64,000 nucleotides of DNA from Delphinapterus leucas (lineage: Eukaryota > Chordata > Mammalia > Artiodactyla > Monodontidae): NCBI RefSeq assembly GCF_002288925.2, contig NW_022098050.1, positions 2,464,725-2,528,724 of the forward strand, in the 5' to 3' direction. Below the pieces are notes generated by a model. The model did not search any database and was not told where the DNA came from. It saw only the letters and a list, made by a program, of their open reading frames with translations. A program made the position numbers and the translations under genes. This document shows, piece by piece, positions 12,291 through 27,086 of the stretch (position 1 is the stretch's first letter; each line of letters starts with the position of its first letter).

Positions 12291-12735
12291 GGGTGTTGTT
12301 GTGAAAGGGGAATGAAAATTTGTAAACTCAGCACATAATTAAGTGCTCATCAGATGTTAGATCATATTTTAAGATAAGAAATTTGGATAATTCCATAATT
12401 ATGTGTGTTCTTTGCTCTAATATGCATCTTCCTTTTCATTTTGATCATTTTCCTTCTTTTGAATTCTACATGAATTTTCCTGTTCTCAGATCCTTCAGGT
12501 TGCCCTCTTTTTAATCTCTAGTGAGTTAAACCCTGCTTGCAATACTCAGATGCTACTGCTGTTAGAGGTCCTCTTTTCTTTGTTTTTGCCCTTTTGCTCA
12601 GCATTTGTATACTGTGAGCTATGTCAGATTGATTTTGTTGCTAGGGGTTGAGCAAGTGCCCTCTCTAGGCAGGAGATCCACAACTTCTCCATGATAATAA
12701 TAATGGTGATGTACCTGCCCTGTGGTGACCTGTTG

Positions 12736-12738
<3 letters not shown>

Positions 12739-12779
<41 letters not shown>

Positions 12780-12823
12780 GTGTGTGTGTGTGTATGTGTG
12801 TGTGTGTATGTGTGTGTGTGTGT
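12739..12823. repeat. (TG)n microsatellite with TATG interruptions
   Basis: About 85 bases of alternating TG, broken by TATG units near 12771-12778, 12793 and 12808. Its six-frame translations (repeating His-Thr or Cys-Val) are artefacts. Likely polymorphic in length. Confidence 0.97.
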
Positions 12824-13226
12824 AGGGGGGAGAGGTGATAAAAATGGTGCCAAGATGCCATTTGGAAGATGGTACTTCCAAGAAACTCAGAAAATACAAT
12901 TAGTTCCCATCCCATCAGCTCCATTTCCCACCATGGTTTCTACTTTACACTTCCCCTGATGCTCCCAGAAATCAGCAAAGTAACCATCTACCTGGCTGTG
13001 AATCACTGCATCTCTGGCTGTGAATCACTACTAGAGCATGACCCACTTTTGTTGTATTTCTTTCTGTCTTGTTTGGCTGTACAGCACTTATTCCTCATTT
13101 TATCTGTGTGGATCCAATCAGAGAGAAAAAAATACACTAAGTTGAACAAGGAAAGCTTATATAAAGATTTCTTCAATGTAATAGTTTATTGGAGTAATGA
13201 AGGATTGGCTAGTAAGAAGGAATGAT

Positions 13227-13607
13227 GTATTAGTCTGCTCAGGCTGCCATAACAAAATACGAGAGACTGGGTGGCTTATACAACAGAAATTTACAGCTCT
13301 GGAGGCTGAGAAATTCAAGATCAAGGTGCTGGCTGATTTGGTTTCTGGTGAGGGCCCTCTTTCCTGCTTATAGATGGCCACCTTCTAGCTGTGTGCTCAC
13401 GTGGCATCTTCTTTATAAGTAATCAGAAGGAGAAAGAGAAAGGTTGCAAGCTCTGGTGTCTCTTCTTATAAGAGCACTACTCTCTTCATAAGTGTTCTGC
13501 CCTCATGACCTCATATAAACCTAATTATCTCCCAAAGGCCCCTCCTCCAAATAGCATTACATTCAGCATATGAATTTTAGGAGGACACAAGCGTTCAGTC
13601 TGTAACA
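13227..13607 (-). mobile_element. Solitary ERVL-MaLR LTR (MST/MLT1-like), antisense
   Basis: Starts TGTATTAGTCTGCTCAGGCTGC, continues 'gactgggtggcttatacaacag', 'agctctggaggctgag', 'tctggtgagggccctc', 'tgccctcatgacct', and ends 'tatgaattttaggaggacacaagcgttcagtctgtaac'. This is the reverse complement of an MST-type MaLR LTR. It is a non-coding relic of an old endogenous retrovirus-like element; no internal genes are seen. It ends about 800 bases before the exon. Confidence 0.85.
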
Positions 13608-14239
13608 AAAGATAACTGTAAAGAATAGAGGAATGGCCGCCATTACCCCTAGCTGAGAGCACCCAAAGAAAAGCTCCCATTTTCCCATTCCCAGAGTGAG
13701 AGCCAAACCTTACTGGGAAAATTCATGGCTTAGTGAATGACAGAAGTCACTGAGGTGGCACACCGGTAGAGCTGGTTGGAAGTCTGCCCTCTGCAATTGG
13801 ACAGGGACTTGCCTTCTAAGGTATCTGGGAAAGCTGTTCATGAGAAGGTGTCTCACCTGAGGATCTGCTAAAAAATTACCAAGCTGCTACCGTGTACTGC
13901 AGGACCTGGGTCCTGGAGAAGCACCCACTGCAGGAGCCACGTTCTGGAAAAGCCTTGCATACTGCAAGAGCCTTCCAAGCAAGCATGCTGGAACCAGGGA
14001 GCAAACCCTTTCCTTTGAAATCTCTCTTCAGAACACTTTACTAACAAAGCGTCAGTGCCAGCTAGCAAAGGAAAACTGTTTCACAGGTCCAGATCCATTT
14101 TCAAAGAACAGGCAAACACGTGGATTTAGAAGGAGAAGGCCATAAGCCAATAACCATAACACTGATTTAAAGTAAGAATAAATATCAGCAGAAGCAAACT
14201 AAGTGTTGAATATATTGTTTGTTAGTAGGATAAATTACT
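13608..14239. other. Intron sequence without a recognised element
   Basis: Less AT-rich than its surroundings ('ctggagaagcacccactgcaggagcc' near 13913). It may be an old repeat, but I cannot name it. No exon is recognised. Confidence 0.45.
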
Positions 14240-14345
14240 TTTCAGTGCCCTTCTGAGTTTTATCCATTGCTGCATAGTCTGTGCCTAGAGAAGAATCTTG
14301 TCCAATATAGATGCTCAATAAATATTGTTGAATGAATGAATGAAC
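14240..14345 (+). repeat. L2 LINE 3' tail just upstream of the exon
   Basis: 'gatgctcaataaatattgttgaatgaatgaatgaa' is the characteristic L2 3' terminus. It ends about 65 bases before the exon and directly upstream of the branch point and pyrimidine tract. Confidence 0.8.
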
Positions 14346-14361
14346 TAATTGCTTCCATTTT

Positions 14362-17335
<2,974 letters not shown>

Positions 17336-17339
17336 TTTT

Positions 17340-19290
17340 GGCTAAAAGTTGATTTTGTAGATTCATATTCATGTGCAAGAAATAATATAGAGAGATCCCA
17401 TGAATCCTTTAGACAGTTTCTCTTACTGGTAACATTTTATAAAACTATAGTACAAAATCATAATCAGCATATTGACAATGATACATTCAAGATACAGAAC
17501 AATGCCATCACCTCAAGGATCCCTTCTGTTGTCCATATCCACCTCCCCACCCCAATCCCAAACCCCCAGCAACCACTAATCTGTTCTCCATGTCTGTTTT
17601 TTGCAATTCAGGAATGTTGGAGGGACTACCCTGGTGGTCCAGCAGTTAAGACTGCAGGGGGTATGGGTTTGATCCCTGGTTAGGGAAGTTTCACATGCTG
17701 TGCGGTACGGCCAAAAAAAAGACAAAAAAAATATTGGAATTGGGTTTTTCATTCTTGTTTATTGTTAAGTAGTGTTACATGGTGTGGACGTTGCCACAGT
17801 GTTCATTCCCTCATTGAAGGACATCTGGATTGCTTCCATTTTGTGCTATTGAAAATAGATATTCTGTGAACATTCATGTACATTTTTAGTGAACATAAGT
17901 TTTCATTTCTCTGGGATAAATGCCCTAGAGTGAATTTGACTTGTATGACAGTTGCATGTTTAATCACATAAGAAACTGCCCTCCTATCTTCCAAAGTATC
18001 TGTACCATTTTACATTCCCACCGGCAATATGTGATGACCCAATTTCTCCACATGCTTGCAGCATTTAGTATTGTCACTATTTTCCATTGTGCCCATCAGT
18101 GTATCATGATATCTCATGGTTTTAGTTTGCATTTCCCTAATGGCTAATGATGGATTTTCGTGTGCTGATTGGCCATCTTTATACTTGTCAGTGAAATGTC
18201 TGTTTATGTCTTTTGCCCATTTTGTAACTGGATTATTTGTGTTCTTACTGTTGAGTTTTGAGGATTCTTTGTACATTCTAGGCACTAATCCTTTCTTGGA
18301 TATGTGGTTTGCAAATATTTTCTGCCTATCTGTAGTTTGTCTTTTCATCCTCTTAACAGGCTTTTTTGAAGAGCAAAAGTTTTTAATTTTGATGAGGTTC
18401 GATTCATTATTTTTTTTCAATTTACGGATTGTGTTTTTGGTACAAAAATATAAGAACTCTGCCTAGTCCTAGATCCTGAAAATTTTCTATTGTTTTTAAA
18501 ATTGTTTTTTTGCCAAAAGTTTTATTGCTTTACATTTTATGTTTGTCTATGATCCACTTTGAATTAATATTTATATAAGGTATAAGGTTTATTTTGGTCA
18601 AGGTTTAGCTTCTTCGATAGATGTTCAGTTGCTCCAGCACCACTTGTTTAAAAAGTTTAGCTTCCTCCATAGAATTGCTTTTGCATGTTTATTCAAGATC
18701 TGTTGGGCATGTTTGCTTGGGTTTACTTCTGGATTCAGTATTCTGTACCTTTGATCTATGTGTCTATCCCTTGGCCAGTACCACTCTGTCATGGTTAGTG
18801 TAGCTATAGCTGTATAGTAGGACTAAATATCAAGTACAGTGAGTCCTCCCACTTTATCCTTCTTTTTCAAGATCCTTTTAGCTGTTGTAGGGCCTGTTTC
18901 TCTCCATATAAATTTTAGCATAAGCTTATCTGTGTCTACAAGGAACTATACTGGAATATTGGTAAGCATTGCATTAAATCTGTATAGCTCAATTTGAGGA
19001 AAATTACTGTCTCTACTATGTTGAAACTCCTAATCTATGAATGCAGTAGGCCTCTCCATTTACTTAGGATTTCTTTTTTTGATTTCTTCAGCATTTTGTA
19101 TTTTTCAGCATACAATCCTGTACACATTTTATGGAATTTATACAGAATTATTTCATTTTCTTTGGTGTGTTTATAAATCATAGTGCCTTTTGAATTTCAT
19201 TTTCAACATGTACATTGTTAGCATTGTTAGAAGTATGCTTGATTTTTGTGTGTTAAGTTCTTTCTAAAAGCACACTTTTTCAAATTACAT
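17340..19290 (-). mobile_element. Old L1M LINE, 3' UTR and distal ORF2, antisense, with a nested SINE
   Basis: The text follows the reverse complement of an L1M element for nearly 2 kb: 3' UTR ('gagatcccatgaatcctttagacag', 'actatagtacaaaatcataatcag'), then distal ORF2 ('ggataaatgccctagagtg', 'cattcccaccggcaat', 'ttgcatttccctaatggctaatg', 'cagcaccacttgttt'). A broken minus-strand frame at 18420-18010 gives an ORF2 remnant with several disruptions. It is inactive and clearly older than the L1 at 4045-6143. Confidence 0.87.
17622..17737 (+). mobile_element. Diverged CHR-type SINE nested in an L1M
   Basis: 'gggactaccctggtggtccagcagttaag' (box A region), box B 'gggtttgatccctgg', then 'cacatgctgtgcggtacggcc' and an A-rich tail. 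The surrounding L1M resumes after the tail, so the SINE landed in the already resident L1M. Flanks 'aatgttgga' and 'aatattgga' may be a worn target duplication. Confidence 0.82.
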
Positions 19291-19399
19291 ATATAGAATG
19301 TATTTTATCTAGTATCTAGTTCCTTTGTTCAAGTCTTGATTTTCTCTTTAGAGACTAAAAAGTTCTTCTTTCTCATTGAAAGTACCTATTAAGCATCTA

Positions 19400-19500
19400 T
19401 CAAAAGGTACTCAGTTAAATCCATTTACTCAGTCATCCATTTCAGAAATAACTACTGATCGCTAGGTAATATGCTAATGCTAGAATTACAAAGACTTTTA
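19400..19500 (-). repeat. L2 LINE 3' end fragment, antisense
   Basis: 'cagtcatccatttcagaaataactactgatcgctaggtaatatgctaatgctagaattacaaagac' follows the antisense L2 tail. Weak match. Confidence 0.5.
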
Positions 19501-19595
19501 AAAAGCATTTTTTTTACCTTCAAATAATTTGCATCAGAGAAAATAAGTGTGCAATAAATTGTTATAGATACTGTGGCCACAGTTTAAAACAGAAT

Positions 19596-20640
19596 GGGGT
19601 ACTGCCAAGATGGAGTAGCTGCCTTCCTCTCAGTCCTCCCCTAACAACTGAAAAGGCTGGATAGAACACAGCCAACAAGCAAAGCAAGTGTTGTGAAAGG
19701 TGGAAAGAAGGATTGTCTAGGAACCTCAGGACTTGAGGAATGAGATGACCACACTGCTCCACTTGTCCCACCAGATGATGTTGGCAGGGAGCTAATCTTC
19801 CATCCCCTGCCTGGTGGAAGCAGGCAGCAATAATATGATCCCCATGCTATGGTAGAGTCAGCACACATGAGTGGGGTCCTGATCTTCCATCTTTCACCCA
19901 GAGGAAGTAGGCAGGAATTATATTCTTTTGCAAGAGAAGTGTCAGTGGAATCCTGTGATGACCTGAGTCTCCACCCCCAGCTGGCAGCAATGGGAATCTG
20001 CGAGGCACTGTGAGACCAGGCTAGTCACTGCTAGTCTTCACCTCACTTCTCTGGTATCAGTGAGGAGCAAAGCTTCTACCATCAAAAAGGCAGGACGAGG
20101 TGGTGCAAGGTAGGGCTAGTTGGCATCCAGTTTTCGACCTTCCCTCCCCTAGTGGAGCCCAGTAGGAAGTGAGCTGGAGGCAACAAGGCAGGAAGATGTC
20201 AGCATGGCTGAGGAGGAAGCTGAACATACATATCCACTTGGCCCACATTTTACATTTCAACAGGAGGGTTGCCTTTATTTAAAAAAAGAAAAACATGATG
20301 AAATAGGATCCACATCCCCATAATAACTAAAATGTTCAGGATAGAGTTAAAAAAAAAATACTCACTGACCTGACCGTGAGTCAGGAAAATTACAACATTA
20401 ATGAGAAAAGATACCAACAATGAGATGAATCTGACAAGGATTTTAAAACACTGATCATAAAAATACTTCAGCAAGTAACTACAAAATCTCTGAAAACCGA
20501 TGAAAAAAATGGAAAATCTCAGCAAAGAAAAATAGATTATAAAAAGAAACAGATGGAAATTAAGCAACTGAAAAATACAATAACCAAAATAAAAACTGAT
20601 TGGAAGCGTTTAAGAGTAGAGTGGAGATGATGAAAGACTG
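19596..20640 (+). mobile_element. Old L1M LINE 5' region, sense
   Basis: Begins 'actgccaagatggagtagct', close to the 'aagatggcggagtag' start of many L1M 5' UTRs, and later carries 'tctgacaaggattttaaaacactgatcataaaaatacttca' and 'gaaaatctcagcaaagaaa', from the L1M 5' and early ORF1 region. No intact ORF1. The orientation is opposite to the L1M at 17340-19290, so these are separate fragments or an inversion product. Confidence 0.75.
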
Positions 20641-20874
20641 TTTGACTTCATTGCTACTCTATTAAAATTTTACATGAAAGGGCCAAAGAAATTCTAATTG
20701 CTAGATCCTTTGGGTCTCTCTTGGTTTTAACACTGACCTTTATCATGTCTACTATTAGCTCTCTGATATATAACTTAGTAAGTTTCCTTGGAACACCTTT
20801 TCTTTGAATTTTCCTTAAATGCTAGTGTTTACCAGAATTTTGTTTTCAACTCTCTCCCTTTATTCTTCTACATC

Positions 20875-21015
20875 GGTTGCTCTCAACTTTGGCTGCATAT
20901 TTGAATTAACTGGGGAGGTTTTAAAAACTATTGATGCCCGTGTACCACCTCAGATCTGTTAAATCCAGATATCAGATGATTCTGTTGTGCAGTCAGCTTG
21001 TGAGCCACTGCTCCC
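20875..21015. mobile_element. MER5A-like DNA transposon fragment
   Basis: 'ggttgctctcaactttggctgcatatttgaattaactggggagg' and 'gatgcccgtgtaccacctcag' match the MER5A body; the other end reads 'gtgagccactgctcc'. Degenerate terminal repeats. Confidence 0.75.
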
Positions 21016-21059
21016 CGATCCTTCTTATTTATTCCAGTAGCTTCACTTAATAAATACTT

Positions 21060-21790
21060 ATTAATGACTCAGAAACGAAATCCAAACATTTTCACAAGCA
21101 CCGGAAATATATTTTCACTTTCCTAATAGTCCCCTCTTCCTATTTGTCTAAAAGACACATTGACTTCAACATGTACCAAAATCTATTTTGATACTTACCT
21201 CCACAAAGCTATATCCTCCTCAGATGTTTCCTTTCTTTTTCTGATAAATAGAATCACTATCATTCCAGTAACACTAGCTAGAAAATTATCACTTATCATT
21301 GTTTCCTTAACGTTCTTTAGCTTGCCTTAATTGCAAGACCTTTCCAGTGTACCCTTAGAAATGTCTTTTGAATTCATTCTTTGTTGTTCATACTAATTTC
21401 TACTCTCCAAGTGACTGCAATGTCCTCTCAAGTGGTTTCGCTGCCTCCAGATTTTTCCTATTTTAGTTACTGTTCCACACTGTTGTGCAATTATATGTCC
21501 ACAACAGAGATATTATTTCATTTCTCTACCTAAAAGTCTTTAATGGACCCTATCACCCAGTATGAAGTCTGAAGACTTTGCTTGGTGTACACGTCCCTGT
21601 GCAACCCAGCTTCAACCTTTCATTCTAGATTCATCTCAGGTGTTTGTCTCCGTAGGCACTTTGTGCTGTGTTCTCACCATCCTGTCTGCTGTTTGCAGAT
21701 TACAGTATGAATTTTCCTTACTCTTTTACTCTTTGTTCCTTCATCTGGAATTCCATTTTTCACTGCCTATCTGAAGAATATAGAGCTATT
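21060..21790 (+). repeat. L2 LINE fragment, sense
   Basis: Pyrimidine-rich text with L2 phrases in order: 'atttctctacctaaaagtctttaatggaccctatcacc' (compare L2 'caaaaccttccatggctccccatc'), 'ttcatctggaattccatttttc' (compare 'gcctggaacactcttcc'). Confidence 0.65.
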
Positions 21791-21856
21791 TCTTGAAGAA
21801 GATCCAGTATATGTTTATCATCTTTCTACTTTTATCAAACTGCTCCAAAGACAATT

Positions 21857-22850
21857 GTTTCAGTTATCTATTATGGGGGGGAAGCACCTCCAAACTAAGT
21901 GGCTTAAAACAACAACCATTTTATTTACACATGATTCTGCAATGTGGCCTGTACTCAGCTTGGTTGTTCTTCTGCTGATTTTGCCCATAGTCACTTGACG
22001 CTGGAATCAACTAGGATACAGGATTGGCTGAGCCTCTTTCTCTCCATGAATTCCCAGGGTCTCCTTTTCTCCACATGGTCTTTCCAACTGTCTCTCCAGC
22101 AGGATGGCCAGACATTTTATATGGCAACTCAGAATGTATGAAGACTTATCAAGCATCTATTTGCATCATGCTTACTAATAGCCCATTAGCTGAGTCTAGA
22201 GCTAATATGGGAGGAGATTTCACAAGAGCTTGAATTCCACAAGTTGTGTTTTTTTGGTGGGATCACCACAATAACAGTACAACAGAGTCTGCCCTTTGGC
22301 CCCTAGTAATCCCTGCCCTTACACATGCAAAGTACACTCACCCCGTTCCTAAGACCCCCAAAGTCTTATTGTGACATCAAGATAGGGCTACAAGTCCAGG
22401 ACCTCATTACCTATGTGTAAATGAGGTTCTTCATGCTTAGTTCCTTGAGTACAACCGCTCAGGAGTGGCTCCTCTTGATCCAAAGGTCTGTGAGCTAGAA
22501 AGACTTGTTATCTAACCCTTACACACCCAACATTCTCTGGTCAGACAGGAATAAAATAACTAAGCTAAATAATCCTATCCAAAATGTGTGAGAGATACAG
22601 AGCAGTCACTGAACCATAGCAATTCTAAAACCCAGCTGGGCACACGTCAGCAGTTTTTTGATTAGGGCCCAGTTCTGCTTACTGGGAGTGGTTCTCTGTG
22701 GCTTTTGGGTCCATCCTCTTCTTTTCCATGGCAAGTTAAGGGCCCAGAGGCCTCTTTTTAATTGGAACTTTATCAACAAACTCGGACGATTTCTTAAAAT
22801 GCTTGTGAGCCTTTCATGTATTAAATTGTAATCTATTCCATTAAGCAGAG
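21857..22850 (-). mobile_element. LTR-retrotransposon-like relic (family not certain), antisense
   Basis: Starts 'cagttatctattatgg', then 'ctaagtggcttaaaacaacaaccattttattt', 'gatggctgag'-type text, 'tgccctttggcccctagtaatccctgcc', 'gcaaagtacactcaccccgttcc', 'cccccaaagtcttatt' and 'ttctaaaacccagctgggca'. This combination is a common mammalian medium-reiteration element resembling MaLR-type LTR plus internal sequence. A poly(G) run lies near 21877. The short open frames are by-products and I recognise no viral protein. Confidence 0.6.
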
Positions 22851-24819
22851 GCCACACACACAAGTATATTTAAGACTGCTGTCTCTCTACTTTCGAGTCA
22901 GGGTTCTGGAAGACAGTGCACCAGATTCTTAGACACCCCTTTGCTTAGCTAGTCTTAGTGTATGCCTCATATACCTTCATAGCTAAGTATCTCAGGGTTT
23001 TCCTCCAAGACCGTTTAAGCAACCTTCTCTGGATGATAGAGTAAGTGTTGAATCCCAAACGTATTACCACTGATGTGATTTCCCCTCAGAGTCAGTGTGA
23101 GATAGTGTTGTTAGTGATCATGCACCCACAAAATAGTTACTGAATAAAATAGTGATTGGGATTAATGGTCTTAGAATGCCTTGTGGAAAACATTGGCATA
23201 GCCAAAATTATACCATTTTCTGATTCCTATCATTTTCCATGAAAAAAAATAATTCCATTTCTTATGACAGCTCTTATCTGAAATTAACACCAGTTATGAA
23301 CTGCTTATCCTCCATCATGACCTTTGGTACTCCAAACCACTGTTCTATTCTCTGCCTGTAATAGACCCTCACTGTCACCAGGTGGAAGTAAACAGTAATA
23401 ATATGTTAGGCCTAAAAGACCAACAGGTAACAGCTGTAGGTATAGTAGAGATAAGTTTTCATTCATTTTAATTTGTATGATAGACGGTAATTTTAATATT
23501 TATTATTGTTTTATGTGGTTATTGCTTAAAAATCAAGTCATTCTTAGATCAAAGGATAAATAATCTCAGCATCATTTTAGAAAGTCTTAAACATTTATGC
23601 CCCAAGGAGTCTCCCTTTGTTCAGGACAATCAAAGCCCATATAAATGTTTTATATCTTACCCAGAAATCTTAATGATCATATGCATACGTGTTTCAAGGA
23701 CCTAATGTAGTTTCACAGTCTTGGTCTCTTAATTGTTAAACTACCTCTCTTAATTGAAACCACAGTGTACCCTTGAGAATATCAGCTGTAATTTATAGGC
23801 TATAAAAAATACAATTAAGCCTACATAAGGTAGTCCTTTAAAAAAATCCATTGAAATACAATTGAAAGTCTTTAAGGTTTCAAGTCTGGATGCAGTGTCT
23901 TATACGGATGATAAATTGAAAATATAGAACTGCATATCAGTTACTCTTTCTATAATCTTTTGGTGGGAACATGTGTCTCTTGCCATAATAGTCCTCAAAG
24001 AGAATTTCCAGTTTCATAATTCTGATAATTCTTGGAGATCATGCTGAAGTGGTAAATCAACCTAGGACAGATACTAAAGTTTACCCTTCTTTCTGTATCT
24101 GAGACTTGAAGGTGTTTTCTAAAGGATTGAACTATTTTTGAACAGGGCAATAATTAGCCAGATGGTTGTCTTTCTGAGTGCTTTCTTTTCAGAAACAACA
24201 AACCCAATTGTTGGAAGTAAAAGCCTAGAGCTGTGTGAATTGGCTATTCAATTTACTGATTTTTAAAATTATCCTGAAAATACATGTCTGCAACATAACA
24301 GCCATTTTTTCCCTAAATACAAAGAAGATGAAATAAATTCTGCTCAAGTGATGATGGGATAGTTTCTTAGATCACTGGATTGAGAAAAGCTTTGTCTTAT
24401 CTTTCCAAGTCTTATAAGAAAGAAAGCTTTGAAAATTCTTTGAAATCAATGGTGGCAGGTTCAGGGAAGACAGAGGCTAATAAATTTTCTCCAGAAAGTA
24501 TCAAACTAATATGGAATAGGTTGGCTGCTGAAATATACATTTGTAAAATAATTAGGCATATAAAGGTAAATGCTGAGTTCTTACGTATCCTTTTTTTCTT
24601 TCTATTTTAGGTAAAATGAATTACTATGAGCCCTTTTCAGTCATGGCTATAACATGTACCTTTATCATATTTCACAAACATTACTGAATGTCTATGATAT
24701 GATATAAATGGTAATTACCTCGAGGAAATTTTAAAATTGCAAACAATATATGTGCCAGGCATAGAGGCCATTGACAATCCAGCAAGACTATTGGTGGTCA
24801 TACTTTTGTACTCTATTAT
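22851..24819. other. Intron sequence without a recognised element
   Basis: AT-rich intron. A 76-codon open frame at 24380-24610 has no recognisable similarity or motif and I treat it as chance. No exon or RNA gene is seen. Confidence 0.5.
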
Positions 24820-25120
24820 TCTTTTAATTCTTTTTAATATCTTTATTGGAGTATACTTGCTTTACAATGTTGTGTTAGTTTCTGCTGTACAACAAAGTGA
24901 ATCAGTTATATGTATACATATATCCCCATATCCCCTTCCTTTTGGGCCTCCCTCCCACCCTCCCTATCCTACCCCTCTAGGTGGTTACAAAGCACCAAGC
25001 TGATCTCCCTGTGCTATGCGGCTGCTTCCCACTAGCTATCTATTTTACGTTTGGTAGTGTATATATGTCAGTGCTACTCTCTCACTTTGTCCCAGCTTCC
25101 CCTTCCTCTAACTGCTAATG
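24820..25120 (-). mobile_element. 5'-truncated L1 3' end, antisense
   Basis: 'atctttattggagtatacttgctttacaatgttgtgttagtttctgctgtac' and 'ctgatctccctgtgctatgcgg' are the reverse complement of a cetartiodactyl L1 3' UTR. It shares this text with 46298-46527 but extends about 80 bases further. Confidence 0.88.
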
Positions 25121-25460
25121 TTGGTGCAGTAAGCAAAGATAAAGTGAGTAGGCCTAATAAAGTAATAGCAGCTGATCAACAAAGTTTAGGATAAGTGAAA
25201 AAGTTGAGTATGAAGCTCCGGTTATCCAGGGTTCTTTCTAAGTCTAATTTCGTATGTGGTTCCCAAGAAAAAAATAAGAAGAATAACCTAATGACTGTAG
25301 GGAAAACAATAAAGAGACTTTTCTTAGAAGGGCTCACGAAGAGCCTGTGATTTGAGCAAGACTTTGAAAAATAAACACATGGCTAGGGAAAGTGTGATGG
25401 AGAAAATTTTCTCTGTCAGAAGGGTTTCATGAAGACTAGTATAAGAAAAATTTTAAAATG

Positions 25461-25468
25461 ATCTAGAA
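25461..25468. repeat. hAT target-site duplication, left copy
   Basis: ATCTAGAA, identical to 25692-25699. Confidence 0.92.
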
Positions 25469-25691
25469 CAAGGGTTGGCAAACTTTTTCTGTAAAGGGCC
25501 AGATGGTGAAAGTTTTAGAGTTTGCAGACAATATAGTCTCTATTGTAAATACTCAACTCTGCTGTTGTGGCAGGACAGAGGCACAGATGATACATAAAGG
25601 AATGAGTACGGCTGTGCTCCAGTAAAACTTTATTTGCAAAAAATAGGTGGTGGATGGATTTGGCCTGCAGGCTAAAGTTTGCTGACCTCTG
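25469..25691. mobile_element. hAT-type non-autonomous DNA transposon with exact 8-bp target duplication
   Basis: A 223-bp element that starts CAAGGGTTGGCAAACTTT and ends AAGTTTGCTGACCTCTG, so its ends are imperfect inverted repeats. It contains 'ctgtaaagggccagatggtg' and 'gtgctccagtaaaactttatttgc'. It is flanked by ATCTAGAA at 25461-25468 and 25692-25699, an exact 8-bp duplication typical of hAT transposition. MER/Charlie class; subfamily not assigned. It is too short to encode a transposase. Confidence 0.92.
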
Positions 25692-25699
25692 ATCTAGAA

Positions 25700-26870
25700 A
25701 ATGCCTTGCAAACTGCAAATAGGTAAGCCAAAAGTAGAAACTGCTATTGTTATTAACAAAGAAAAAAACCACAGTCTATTCATAAAAGAGTGACTAGATC
25801 AGTTTTGATGGAAAATGGGGTTTTGTAGGTGATGGTGAGAGGGATGGCTGTAAAGAAGGGTAAAACAGATGCTAAGACTTAAATAGCAGCTAAGTATAAA
25901 GCAAAGAATGGAAAGCTGAAAGCAGTTTTTCTGGAATTATCTTCCAGCAAGTATATGAATGTTTACAGAAATTGGAACGTGGAAAGCAGACAAGGGGTTT
26001 TTACAATAATTAGGGTGTGAAATGATGGGGACTACGTTTAGAGGTTTAATGGTAGGTATAGCAAGGAAAAAAGATTCAAGATCACTTTGGGAAGTTAAAA
26101 ATACATCAGAGATGGTGCTTGATTGGATGTTGAGAGCCTGATTGGATGTTGCTATGGGAAACAAATAAAAGGAAAAAATAGCAAGAGGCACATCTTATAC
26201 TTTTCCAGTACAAACCTAAACTTTATCACCACAAAATCTGAGGGTCTTGAGAAATAAAGTTGCCTTGACTTTAAGCCGTCACTCTAGGAAAGCCTTAAAT
26301 AGAGTTCCCACCATTGCTCCCTGACACAGCACTTGAATAAATAAAGGAAGAGGTCTGGGGTCCTTTCTAAGTTCTATGTTAGTCTACTTGTTAGTCTTTT
26401 TTCTTTTTTTTAAATTAACTAAAGTCCATACTTTGCTCACATTTCTTTTCCTTTAAGGAGCTAATGCTCCTTAATGGCAGAGATTTAACATCTTGTTCAT
26501 CTTTGCATCTCCGATTATGCATATATGACCACTGAGATCTGAGCAAAGAAAAATGTTTTGATCAGTTGCCAGGTTTGGGGACAGGTTATTTGTATATAAC
26601 AAAAATCTTAGAAGTAGCAGTAGCTTAAACAAGAGAAGCTTTCTGCTCAAAGAAAATTCCAGATGTAGGTAGTTCAGAGCTTATATGATGTCTGCCTAAT
26701 TGTGAATTGTCTAGGCCTCAGGTTTCTTTTCTGTCTCCACTCTGTTCTCCCTGGGGGTATGGTCCTCATCCTTATTTTCCAAGATGAAGTTCTGTCCACC
26801 ATATCCATGTTAGTATAAACAGCAATATGTAATGAAAGGAACAAAGAACATGGTCCTTTCCACTTCTAAG
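25700..26870. other. Intron; possible antisense L2 remnants
   Basis: Text on both sides of the hAT element ('gcctgtgatttgagcaagactttgaaaaataaac', 'gggatggctgtaaagaagggtaaaac') loosely resembles antisense L2, but too weakly to annotate firmly. A 12-base direct repeat, 'ctgattggatgttg'-like, occurs near 26119-26150. No exon is seen. Confidence 0.4.
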
Positions 26871-26880
26871 AACAAGACCC

Positions 26881-27086
26881 GGGGCTTCCCTGGTGGCGCA
26901 GTGGTTGAGAGTCCGCCTGCCGATGCAGGGGATGCGGGTTCGTGCCCCGGTCCGGGAAGATCCCACATGCCGCGGAGCGGCTGGGCCCGTGAGCCATGGC
27001 CGCTGAGCCTGCACGTCCGGAGCCTGTGCTCCGCAGCGGGAGAGACCACAGCAGTGAGAGGACCGCGTACCGCAAAAAAAAAAAAA
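26881..27086 (+). mobile_element. Young CHR-2-type SINE with 13-bp target duplication
   Basis: Begins GGGGCTTCCCTGGTGGCGCAG, box B GGGTTCGTGCCCCGG, a GC-rich body ending 'gaccgcgtaccgc' and a poly(A) tail of about 15 bases. AAGAACAAGACCC is found at 26868-26880 and again at 27087-27099. The low divergence and intact tail suggest a recent insertion. Open frames on both strands are SINE translations. Confidence 0.95.

Noticed and set aside
12619..12924. Open frames rich in His-Thr or Cys-Val
   Set aside because: They are translations of the TG/CA microsatellite.
21857..22850. Possible processed pseudogene
   Set aside because: The phrases match a common LTR-like interspersed element and not a cellular mRNA; no poly(A) tail or coherent frame.
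24380..24610. 76-codon open frame in otherwise repeat-free intron
   Set aside because: No homology recognised, no splice or start context, and the length is expected by chance in 64 kb.
26890..26960. tRNA-like box A and box B suggesting a tRNA gene
   Set aside because: The boxes belong to the tRNA-derived head of a SINE; no cloverleaf with an anticodon stem is seen, and A-tail plus target duplications prove retroposition.
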